Shown in pieces: positions 18,650 to 27,218 of a stretch of 27,218 nt of DNA; position 1 is the stretch's first letter; each line of letters starts with the position of its first letter. The position numbers and the translations under genes were made by a program. The stretch is taken from the NCBI GenBank assembly GCA_002633005.1, contig NMRA01000025.1:1221160-1248377 (forward strand). The letters run 5' to 3'. This DNA is from Phoronis australis. Its lineage: Eukaryota; Phoronida; Phoronidae. Below the pieces are notes generated by a model, which was not told where the DNA came from, ran no database searches, and worked only from the letters and a program-made list of their open reading frames with translations.

Positions 18650-21600
18650 TGCGTGCGTGCGTGCGTGTGTGTGTGCGTGTGTTTTGCGTGCGTGTTCCCG
18701 TGTGTATAAAACACAAGCATGATTTTTTGACATAATGGAAACTTCTCGCAAACGAAAGATCCACGTAATGAGAGCACTTATAATAACTAAAAAGTGAGTA
18801 AACATCTGTAGTCATTTTCAATTTCGTCCATGTCACTGTATGGATAAAGCCAATCAAGACATGCAAATGACGTCAAATTATTGTCCACTGAAAGGTACAA
18901 GTTGAAATAGTAACACATGACATACCAGTCCAATACTTACTTTGTGATAAGGATTGTAGCGAGAACATAGCCCGGCATTTCTATAGCGAAGGCGATAAAA
19001 AAGTTGAGATATTTGTCACCGGATAGCGAGGATATACTGAATGTCAGTCCATAGTAGCCAAGAGATATGCAGAACCTACAAAGAGTTGGACTAAAGGTTT
19101 TGTAAATGTTTTAAGTGAACGCTATGGAATATATCTGTTGTTGCAGTAAGAATAACATTAACCAGTATGCTAATAAATCTCCGTAATGATGAACTAAGCT
19201 AGATGATTTTCGACCAAGAGAAGATTTAACCGAGGTGCTTCGTTAAATTGTTTAAAACCATCATTTATCTTGTAGTGTCAGCATCATTAAACCTTCTGTT
19301 AAATCACTCCATATCACAATCACGAATTCAATATCTCAAAAACAAGAAAACAGAGAAATCCACGGGCACGTGTCAGCCTCGTCCGCAAGCCTCAAGATGG
19401 CGCTGATTGGTTTAGGTATTTTGAGCTTTGGATGGGAAATCAAATATGTCAGAATTCTGACACACTTTTACTGAAATGGCAGGAATATCACGATTAATCT
19501 AAAGTTATATCAACGCTGATGTCCCACGATAAAGCAAAAAGACCCATAATGTGGTCAAATACTGAGTAGTCACAACCACCAAAATACATCATTATTCTTT
19601 ATTGTACCATACACACCGCGGAAAACGAGCACCAATATCTGACGATTTTTCACAATAAACACTATGATAGATGACTAAAGCTGTGACTGGCTGTCCCGAT
19701 TCTATGTGGTACACTGTATGTGTCGACCGATAAATGCTCGTAACTCAGATCAGCTTACTCATATTGACCGATAGTGATTGGCGGTGTTGTAATTTGACAG
19801 CTGATCGACTGGTGGGCCTGTTTTTTTGTGTTTTCGATATAAAATTGGTGGTGTTTTAAAAGCACTTTAAGTTTAGATTACGAAACATCTTTGATATTGT
19901 TGATGTGTTCGTTTACAATGGCCATTAGTCAAAAGATATTATTAATGTTTGATTGCATGCGTGCATCACGAGTAAAGAATCATAATTTTTATGTAACACA
20001 GATATTCGGTGCAAAATTTGAAATATGAACAATTTGATCCTGTAATTGGACTTGAGGATTGTAATTTCCGGTTACATGTCAACCTCACAGTAGGACCCCC
20101 TGGCTTATGTTGCTAGGCTACAGGCTTATTTTTACCCAATCATGTTTTGTTAGTAAACCAGTTCTTCGAGACCCAACAACTTTTTCCGTCAACAGTTGGC
20201 AGTCGTCTCCCTTGTGCGCAATTGAAAGTCGGATAAACAGGTTGGTTCATAAACGACCGGGACAAGCAAGGCTTACAACCAAACTGTCCGCTAGGTTTCT
20301 CGTTTCAGTGTGAGAAGTAGCAAGCGAAACAATCGACAGACGCGTCACATATGCGGATTTAAGAAAGGTGAGGTGAGCCTCCAAGATCATGGTTTCTGAG
20401 TCAAGTTTTACCAGCAATCACTTTAGAACACATGTGGAACATTGTAAATCGGTAGCGGCATGTTCAAATACATTAAACACCTGTCGACAACAAGTCTACT
20501 TACCAAATAAAGAACAGTATCAATGAGCGCTTGCGCAAATGGGCTGTTCGAACGAGATCAATGAGCGTGAAAGTGCGAGAAGCATTAGAAGTAGTATTCT
20601 GCGAAGTGGATTCCAGGTCTGAATCCTCTATTGACACTTTGTTGAAGTTTGCAGCAGTTTTGAAGAACGCCTTTGCGACGTCATACTTCTGTTTGGCAAC
20701 CAACCATCGTGGTGACTCGGGTAAAACCCTGACGGTAGAGGTATACATGTTATTCAGCACTAGGTGGAAAGTCACACATGAAAAATGTTATAGCCTTCAT
20801 TTCTCTTTAAATTACGTCCAAATGTATCGATTGAGATTCTTTCCAAATTAAAGCCTACTGTTCAAAAGTGTCGGTTTCGTCTTTCCAAGAGAATTAAGAT
20901 TTATCCCAAAGGAAATTTATACATCAGAAAAAGACGAAATGATAAAATAGTGCTGTCATTGGTGAGACTAATGAAGGCGCAACGTCGTGGTTATAGTAAC
21001 AGCGAGACAACACTGGCTCTCCAAATGATGACCAAAGTCTGATCAACTTCGGGGCCCGGCATCGAAATTATTAAGGTCCTTTTCCAGCTGAAGACTTAAT
21101 ATCCATTAGTTATTTTATAATTCTGTTAATTAGTTAATACTTTTTCATTTTTTCGTTACATCTGTATCTACCTTCTTGCCTTGTCTTTAGAAATTTTTCA
21201 CAATCATGAGCTTCGGGAAAAAAGGGCACACCCATAAAACGACAACGGAAATTTATGGGAAATTCTTACCATATGAAGAATACGAAGAGGATTGACGGTA
21301 GAGATATTGCAAGCTGAATGTAATGCCAGTCACGTAGCAGGTATGCGAAGAGGGCGAGCAGCATACCACTTAAAGCCCAGAATACTTCAGTGACGGTACC
21401 TGTTATGCTGCGATGAGCGGGAATGAAGAATTCGGCCACAAACACGAACGAGCAGGTTTGAAGACCCTTAAACGAGCAAATTTCAAATGTATAAGGGAAT
21501 GTGTATTATAAAATCAACCACAAAACTGAACCATGGTGGTAGTCAAAACCATAGCACTGGCCACACAAGACTTGATACGCCAGAAAAGCCTTTACTAACA

Positions 21601-23725
21601 ACGAAACACCTGCCGAGCATCGCAAGAACGCTTACCGCGCAGTGTTTAGTGGAACACTTATAACTAAAATTGTGTCTCATTTGAGCTCTTGCTTGCATGG
21701 GCGCACCCGGGAGGGAGAGGGGGGCTCGAAGGAGACCCCCAATTTGGCGAATTGGGCAGAAAGGTCCGCCTCAGTGAAAAAAGTCCGAGTAAACGACACA
21801 AAAGTCCACAAAGGACACAGGAAATCGGCGCAGATGCACAATTCGTAGGCCTGAACTCAGTGGCCGGGTCCAGTAGTAGGATCTGTCCGAAACGATGGTT
21901 AATCTGTCAGCTTCATGAGAACACATCTGTCAAATCTTAAGACCTTGCAAAAGGATTAAGAGATACAGCAGCGGACACAAGGCGCTCAGACAGAGATGAC
22001 GGCAATATGCACTCACATACATGTACGTACAGTATACATTTGTATGCGGTCGCATAAGCCTTTTTAACTGAGCTAAAGTGAGTGCAAATCTTGAGCACAA
22101 AGCACCTATATTTCCTGTTAAAGTAAAATGACAAACAATCTCTTAAATGACTAAAATAAACTAACCTGCATGAGTATTCCTAGCACAAAACGGAACACCA
22201 CAAATAAGGCGTAATTGTGCACAAAGTATAAACAGCCACCAATCACAATTTGCACAAACAGTGCCGTTAGCAGCGATGGTTTTCGGCCCCATTTGTCCGC
22301 CAGGTGGCCGAAAATGATTCCGCCAGTCATGACACCGATGAAGTAAATGGTTGTGGCAAGATTCTTCAGATAAAGTTGATCACACACCAAATTAAACTGA
22401 AAATGTCAAAGTGACAAATCTGATTGATTTCTTACTTTTTATCTGTGCAGTAAAAAATGACCGCTTAACCTCATTTCTATAAGCTTAGAAAAGTGAGAGT
22501 AAAATCGGAAAATACATGCAGATTTGTAATTTTCGAAATGTCCTGTTTGAAGAGGCCGGGAACGCGAAAATCAGATTAAATTACACAATACAAAGTGATT
22601 CTCTGCCACTGTAACAGAATTCAACCTGTTCGGTATTTTTACGATTCGATCGTAAAAATTTTGAATTTCTGTTGATGTCAAATCATTTTTTTAGTTTCGA
22701 ATTTCAACTGCTCATCACTTTGTCGATTTTTCTTCCACAAGGCAAAGTACGTCGCCTTATTTGATATGGCAACACATAGACATAGCACATTTCTCTTATG
22801 GAAACTGTGACCTGTGATCTTTGATGTAAACAAAACGAAGTCGACTAAAAGCACCAGCCACTCCGTTTAAGAGGCAACTGATGTAAGTCGTATTTAAAAT
22901 TAGTTGTAAAGGTATCGTAAAATTCAAATACCTTTTCAAATGCACTTGGACGTCTTTCTAGGAAATCGCTTGCTTCACTGGCTTGCGTCTTATTGTGCTG
23001 TCGACCTCAGATTCGCAGTGCAATCATATATGGTAATCTGCCGTTTCAAATATTCATCTCGTCACTCAGCTGTTTGTCGAATGACTGAGCGCGTGCGCGC
23101 ATTTATCATAAGTGGGAAGGAGATTAGAACTTTGTGGTGACTAGAGTTTTTCCTTAGCGTGTATTTTTAAAAATCGTGAATTTTGTGACCTTTTCTGGAA
23201 ATTCCTTCACAAGGGAAAGTGAATAACTCTGTAGGTGAAGTTGCTAGGCAGTACTTTCGTCAGGAATTGTTAAAAAGATATTTTTGACGAGCTTTCGCGT
23301 TCCATGCCTCTTTAAGTGATATCTATTTATTGACAGCATTCGTCAGACAAACAAAATCAAAGCACGGAATGCTTATAAAATCAGAAGGGATAAATGTAGA
23401 AAGAACTAACCTCTGTAACGATTGTCTCTTCAACTGGATAGCCTTTGTAACGCTCAAACTCCCAGCCTAAGGGACAGGAAATTTCCTTTCCACTATATCT
23501 CGTGAAATTTTCAAATGCGTAACACGAGTTCTTTGCGGGAATACTCTCATTTAAAGAGAATCCGGAAGGAACCTTGCAGTGATGCTTTGGAACAGCGCCG
23601 TAGAATGACATTGCCAAATGGTTCCAATTAACAGGGGACCAGCAGCTAAAGCAGACAAGAATGTAGATTATCAGGTGATATCGTCCAGGGTTGCCCAGTT
23701 TCTTATACAGCTCGTCGACGTTCAT
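15650..23725 (-). CDS. SLC22-family organic-ion transporter (MFS), eight coding exons, 534 aa
   Basis: Twelve-TM plasma-membrane carrier of the SLC22 (OCT/OCTN/OAT) family. Coding exons on the minus strand: 23725-23411, 22396-22166, 21466-21270, 20728-20504, 19075-18941, 18079-17994, 16465-16345, 15944-15650. All introns are GT-AG, and joined phases (0,0,2,2,2,1,2) give 1605 nt without a stop. The start ATG at 23725 has a TAA in frame 12 nt upstream. Features: N-terminal LGNPGRY; large Cys-rich glycosylated TM1-TM2 loop; family motif GHLADKWGRK (135-144) after TM2; PESPRWL (251-257) after TM6; ELFPTVIRN (430-438) before TM11; LLPETLG after TM12; acidic cytoplasmic tail. TM11 carries Arg449 in TRVGG, the position held by Arg in OATs and OCTNs and by Asp in classical OCTs. 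That argues for anions or zwitterions such as carnitine-like compounds, but substrate is inference. No frameshift; length typical (~550). Confidence 0.92.
16345..16465 (-). CDS. SLC22 gene, coding exon 7 (residues 397-437 part)
   Basis: Acceptor TTTTCAG|ATGACG, donor ATAAG|GTAAAA, 121 nt. Encodes LKTALALIGRTSAASCFSVM (TM10) and LYTSELFPTVIR, the most diagnostic SLC22 motif. Confidence 0.92.
17548..17583. repeat. Perfect 12-bp inverted repeat, 12-nt loop, in SLC22 intron 6
   Basis: CATTTCTTTTTT (17548-17559) and AAAAAAGAAATG (17572-17583) are exactly complementary. Confidence 0.7.
17994..18079 (-). CDS. SLC22 gene, coding exon 6 (residues 368-397 part)
   Basis: Acceptor TTTCCAG|AGTTGG, donor AGACAG|GTATTG (a weak donor), 86 nt. 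Encodes VGRNKPLIAYLALGG (the TM8-TM9 loop motif and TM9) and ends in phase 1. It is the smallest coding exon, and the reading frame across it is confirmed by the phases of both neighbours. Confidence 0.9.
18234..18329. repeat. Diverged ~40-bp direct repeat in SLC22 intron 5
   Basis: Copy 1 (18234-18274) and copy 2 (18290-18329) share AAGAATGATG, a TAG, AAATATT and AACAG in the same order, 56 bp apart. A further inverted relative (TTACTGTTATTATTCC) sits at 18334-18349. Confidence 0.5.
18615..18706. repeat. GT/GCGT microsatellite in SLC22 intron 5
   Basis: About 16 GT dinucleotides (18615-18646), then a T run, then alternating GCGT and GT units to about 18706. Several long minus- and plus-strand open frames of THTHT or VCVCV type here are artefacts of the repeat. 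Confidence 0.95.
18941..19075 (-). CDS. SLC22 gene, coding exon 5 (residues 323-368 part)
   Basis: Acceptor TTTGTAG|GTTCTG, donor ACAAA|GTAAGT, 135 nt. Encodes FCISLGYYGLTFSISSLSGD (TM7), then NFF..AFAIEMPGY (TM8) and LATILITK, the usual SLC22 pattern with the TM8 glutamate. Confidence 0.92.
20504..20728 (-). CDS. SLC22 gene, coding exon 4 (residues 248-323 part)
   Basis: Acceptor CCGTCAG|GGTTTT, donor ATTTG|GTAAGT, 225 nt. Encodes VLPESPRWLVAKQKYDVAKA and the long cytoplasmic loop between TM6 and TM7, which has a Ser/Thr-rich stretch with potential phosphorylation sites, ending at the start of TM7 (LILFFIW). Confidence 0.92.
21270..21466 (-). CDS. SLC22 gene, coding exon 3 (residues 183-248 part)
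   Basis: Acceptor TTTAAG|GGTCTT, donor ATATG|GTAAGA, 197 nt, ending in phase 2. Encodes GLQTCSFVFVAEFF (TM4-TM5 with the conserved glutamate) and TM5-TM6 down to FFIW. Confidence 0.92.
21696..21866. mobile_element. Left-half copy of the 7452-7746 MITE, inside SLC22 intron 2
   Basis: Begins CATGGGCGCACCC and follows the complete element through GGGGGCTCGA, AATTTGGCGAATTGG, AAGGTCCGC, AAAAGTCC, GGCGCAGATGCACAA and GGCCTGAAC to AGTGGCC. Similarity then stops and the right half, including its inverted end, is missing. Identity is roughly 80% with small indels. The truncation means no target duplication can be tested. Confidence 0.75.
22166..22396 (-). CDS. SLC22 gene, coding exon 2 (residues 106-182)
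   Basis: Acceptor TTTTCAG|TTTAAT, donor ATGCAG|GTTAG, 231 nt, phase 0 at both ends. Encodes FNLVCDQ (end of the loop), TM2, the cytoplasmic GHLADKWGRK motif, TM3 and the start of TM4. Confidence 0.92.
22635..22659. repeat. Perfect 11-bp inverted repeat, 3-nt loop, in SLC22 intron 1
   Basis: ATTTTTACGAT, TCG, ATCGTAAAAAT. The arms are exactly complementary and contain a CGATTCGATCG core. Confidence 0.75.
23411..23725 (-). CDS. SLC22 gene, coding exon 1 (residues 1-105)
   Basis: Encodes the cytoplasmic start, TM1 (about 18-40) and most of the large extracellular loop with four cysteines and glycosylation sites NES and NFT. It ends at ACAGAG|GTTAGT, phase 0, within the family motif ETIVTE. The A at -3 of the ATG (AAAAATGAA) suits initiation. 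Confidence 0.92.
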
Positions 23726-25553
23726 TTTTGGTTTTTACTTTCTTCGGCCCGTTTTCAGCGCTTTCAGAAGCTCTGCAATGAATAAAATTTGTAACTAAGT
23801 GATTGATATTGTCCCCATGGTATCTCAAATATTTGGGCAGACATCGAATACGAAGAGTACTGGCACAAAGACGCATAGGCGTATTAGGCACGCGGCAGGA
23901 CAAGCAGTTGCTTCCCATCGCAGTCTGACAAAAATTATGGAAAATTTAGGAAACTATTATAGAAACTAAGGGTAAGGCAGCATCCAATGGAATAACACAA
24001 GAGAGAAAGAGACATTACTGAAGCCGCATTTATAGCAAAACGTACAGAAAAGGGACCAATGAAGATTAAACAGAGAACTTCTGTCAACTATTGATGTGGA
24101 AAGAAACAGTTGACACATTGCACATAGCCCTTGACGACAGTCAACATACCAAATTTCAACTAGAGCTTTTCGAAGCGAAAACTGGGCTACATTCGCCAAA
24201 AAACGATTGGCCTTAAGATTTTAATGAGATGTACGTTGTTTGTGAATTTCGCGTCGATCGGAAGAAAATGCCACCAGCAACGTACGTACCGACAAACAAA
24301 CAAGCAACTAAGAAACAGACACATTTCACTACAATGCAACCTACTTGGTGAGATCTCATTTCGTCAAGTAAATAACCTAGAAATAATAACGTTCACAACT
24401 ACGTAGTAACTGGTCCACTGATTACTAAACATTGCATTGTTCAGCCACCAATGGTGTGACAGGATTTTTCAATTGAAGTCTTTTAGTTGCAAGCATCCAT
24501 CGACAGTTAAATTTACTACTTCTGTTTTGAAAATATCGATTAGTATAGTCGCTAAAAAACGAAAATGAAACCAACAATTTTTATAAGCTATTTAGCTTGC
24601 ACAATGCAACTATTTCTCGAATATATCGTGACAACGTATACTCACAAAAGATGAAAAGATTAGTTCTATCGCACTTTTTGAGAAGTTATTTTTGATGTTT
24701 TAAAGTTTCTCACATAAAACATTTTTAATTATTTAAAAATAAAAGATGAGGAAGTGTAAACTCATAGTGGGTTACAAAATGTTTAGCTGCTGAAATTCAA
24801 ACACTGAGATGGGACGGGTGTGAACGTGCCCCCACCCGCCAGGGTCTCTTTATTCCTGATTGATTTTTACTGGCGACGAAGGAGTTGAATTTTATTATTG
24901 AACTGAAGCACGGTAATTGTTCATCGATATATTCAGCCATATATTTCTTCTCCGAGCCCGGTGAATTTTTAAGTTGTTTCATGAATGTAACATTGAACTG
25001 AAAGCGCGGTAATTCGGGGATTTGATAACTGCTGAACTTTTCCGAAATTGTAATCGAAAACTTAAAAACTGAAGGAATGCTTTGACGGGAACGTGAATTT
25101 GTTTTTATTCCGGGGCGCATTTATATATTTTGACGGATTTAACCTCCGTATAGGTCAATTCTGAATGTTATTCATAGCTGTGTTCTTTGCAAATTAGTGT
25201 AAAAATGGCTATTTGCTTCCGGAAGGAAGACATTCCACAAATTTATAACCCGATCTGTTGAGCTTACTGGCTAGAAGTCTGCCGAGAAAAACAACAACGT
25301 CGCCTTCTGTTTAATGTCGACGTCAAGGTCAAGACTGCAATAGGTTTCTTGTTGGGGACACCGAGTCCTGTATGTGTTTACTTTGTATTTTTAAATAGTA
25401 GTATCATATAAAGTTTCGCATAAAGCTCTCAAATTCGTTTTAAAGAATACAGGTGCTGAACAGGTCACTTAAAAGGTAACTGACACCGAGGATCAAATGT
25501 ATGTATGTAGAGACAGACAGACAGTTTCAGTTATTTAGCGATTCATAATACAA

Positions 25554-25554
<1 letters not shown>

Positions 25555-25584
<30 letters not shown>

Positions 25585-25599
25585 TGTACATGTATGTAA
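25555..25599. repeat. Microsatellite (TATG)n
   Basis: About nine TATG units (25555-25590), then an imperfect end TGTATGTAATG. A short AGAC run precedes it at 25511-25523. Confidence 0.95.
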
Positions 25600-26036
25600 T
25601 GTACAACAATATAAACTTGGTTGAAGGCACGACGGTACTTGTTTGTTAGACGGCTATATGCATTCGCTCCCATTCCCTATACAATCTCCGACGTGCAGCT
25701 ATAGAAGCAAGTCGGTCGTCAAGAGACATTACGATGTTTTACAGAGCTTTATGGAGACCATCTCTCCTAATCATTGGCCACACGCTTTGAAAGTCCCTAC
25801 TGGCATCATGCGGGAAAGTTCAATTGTCGGTTCCAACTCTTCTTAATTGCTTCACATTTCCAACAGCAATCCGTTGGTGACAATTTTTAGTGGTTTCTCA
25901 TGTTTCCGTCCTAGGTATATTTGCTGTCATGGGTCAAGTTTGGTGCCCAGTAGAGCCGTGTTTGAGCTCAATTTGTGGGATCCACAACCTAAGTGCATAC
26001 ACCGAAAGCAGCTGTAATGGTAAAATTAAAGGCAAG

Positions 26037-26148
26037 TAGGCGCCTAAAGCTCATCTCATTACCTTGAGCGCTGAACGTAACTGGCGATGCGTAGGCGCTA
26101 CGTTCAAATGCCAAAAGGTGGTTGGTTGTGCCTACGTGCGCCTACGTC
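26037..26148. repeat. Cluster of GTAGGCGC / GCGCCTAC motifs
   Basis: TAGGCGCCTA (26037-26046, a perfect palindrome), GTAGGCGCTACG (26091-26102) and GCCTACGTGCGCCTACGTCC (26130-26149) lie within ~110 bp. GAACGTA (26073-26079) and TACGTTC (26099-26105) can pair. They could be remnants of a repeat or of a hairpin. No known site is claimed. Confidence 0.4.
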
Positions 26149-27218
26149 CCACTACAGCACTGACCGACAGACATTAAAATCTGTACGAAAACTCTAAGTG
26201 CTCCCAGCCAAGTGTCCAGTGGGGTTCGGCTCAGGAAATGACCCCTTCAAAAGGTCAATGACATTCAAGCAATGCTAACAATTGTGTGATAGGCCAGTCG
26301 TACTTTTCCTAACTCTAGTGCACAACGACCACAGGTATACAATCACCTTGATGCATCAAGATTTGAGAAAATATTCCGCAACGAATAAGTTCGTCTCCCT
26401 AGCGAGTCCGTAGGAAAACGCTTGGGTGTTAACTTAATTGTCGAATATCTTCTCAATCTTGTTGATTTCACGAAAAGGTGAGTACTTGTAGACTAGCCAA
26501 GAAAACCTGGGAGTATCCGGCGGCCAATTCAAAACAGCGACTCTACCTGCATAGGGTCCCGGCACCGCGTTTTCGTCCCAGGCGTCGCAAATCCAGAGAA
26601 TTACTGTCCCAGAAAACAACTTACGGTTCTTCTAGGTCGAGAGAGCTGTGGTGTTATCAAGTGTTTCTGTCAATGTTTTCGACTCCGCGACCTAGTTTTC
26701 GTCAAGACGAACTCAACGCAAACTGCAGACTGTTCAATAGCTAACGGGCGGGTCATTCGCAGTGAAGCCTGACTATTGACATTGGTCGACTACGGATCTG
26801 TCTCCGCTCAAGTAAAACCTCGGACAATAAAACAGGTTCGTTGTCCGAGAGTAAACTCAACATAGGAAGTGCTTGAAAAAGAATTAAGCAACATTAAACC
26901 CGTGCTTTTGTAAAAACAGCCCTGATTTGGGCCCGTTAGCGTTGAAAATTCCGTCTTATCTTGTTTATCACTGACAAAGATACTATATCTATAAAATCTT
27001 TGTCACTGAGAGTAGAAGTGATCTCTGCGCTCGGAAATTTAAAGTTGTTTTTGTGATGCCTTAATGGAAGACAGGTTTGTAGTCGCTGTACATGGGCCAC
27101 TCCGAATATGTATATTCGAGACGAGCAAATTCCCCAGAGCCTTTTTCAGACTGAACCGTGACTTACACGATTTTTGTGAGGATAGAAATTCTGCGAACGA
27201 GCGTCATTTTTGCTACGA

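Larger units (their letters stand above)
23726..27218. other. Upstream of SLC22 to right edge: no gene recognised
   Basis: The SLC22 5' UTR and promoter should lie just right of 23725, but no specific element is supportable. The open frames at 23703-23918, 23966-24199, 24797-25120, 25643-25846 and 26434-26744 show no recognisable domains. The region contains the TATG microsatellite and a cluster of GTAGGCGC-type palindromes near 26037-26148. Confidence 0.4.

Noticed and set aside
18533-18866. Long His-Thr and Val-Cys repeat open frames
   Set aside because: They are translations of the GT/GCGT microsatellite.
24797-25120. 107-codon minus-strand open frame
   Set aside because: No recognisable motif and no splice or start context that would support a gene.
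26434-26744. Minus-strand 61-codon frame and overlapping plus-strand 88-codon frame
   Set aside because: Both strands are open and the composition is mildly protein-like, but there is no domain, and the possible splice sites are weak.
1-27218. CRISPR arrays, operons, Shine-Dalgarno sites
   Set aside because: The introns and gene families are metazoan. The repeats present are microsatellites, tandem duplications and transposon remnants, not spaced direct repeats of CRISPR type.

Overview
This is a window of animal nuclear DNA, not bacterial: genes have GT-AG introns, intergenic DNA is AT-rich and full of microsatellites and decayed repeats, and the recognisable genes are metazoan families. 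All three are on the minus strand: a class A neuropeptide-type GPCR, a Mos oocyte kinase, and an SLC22 organic-ion transporter. The gene set, the kind of DNA-polymerase element at the left edge, and a tandem duplication whose copies differ like two haplotypes suggest a marine invertebrate, possibly a deuterostome or cnidarian. I cannot name the species.

Layout. 1-1712: a broken family-B DNA polymerase ORF of a selfish, virus-like element, running off the left edge. 1713-4742: no gene, but a degenerate minisatellite, a 50-bp duplication and a pair of ~112-bp direct repeats. 4743-5792: single-exon GPCR. 6387-7410: a 512-bp unit in tandem, ~99% identical, with an N at the junction. 7452-7746: a complete 295-bp MITE with terminal inverted repeats and a 5-bp target duplication; partial relatives lie at 11194 and 21696. 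8879-9108: a possible signal-peptide exon. 10032-11027: intronless mos with an AATAAA signal at 9740-9745. 12952-13153: an ungapped 72-bp inverted repeat. 13345-13587: an unidentified coding-like exon. 15650-23725: a complete SLC22 gene in eight coding exons (534 aa). 23726-27218: no gene seen, only simple repeats.

The genes do not form a pathway. Mos is a MAPK-kinase kinase of oocyte meiosis, the GPCR is a cell-surface receptor and SLC22 is a plasma-membrane transporter, so their adjacency is probably incidental. The most interesting signals are the duplicated proline-directed phosphosite block in the Mos N-terminus, the MITE with its target duplication, the long foldback, and the polymerase relic, whose exonuclease motifs are still readable although its frame is broken.
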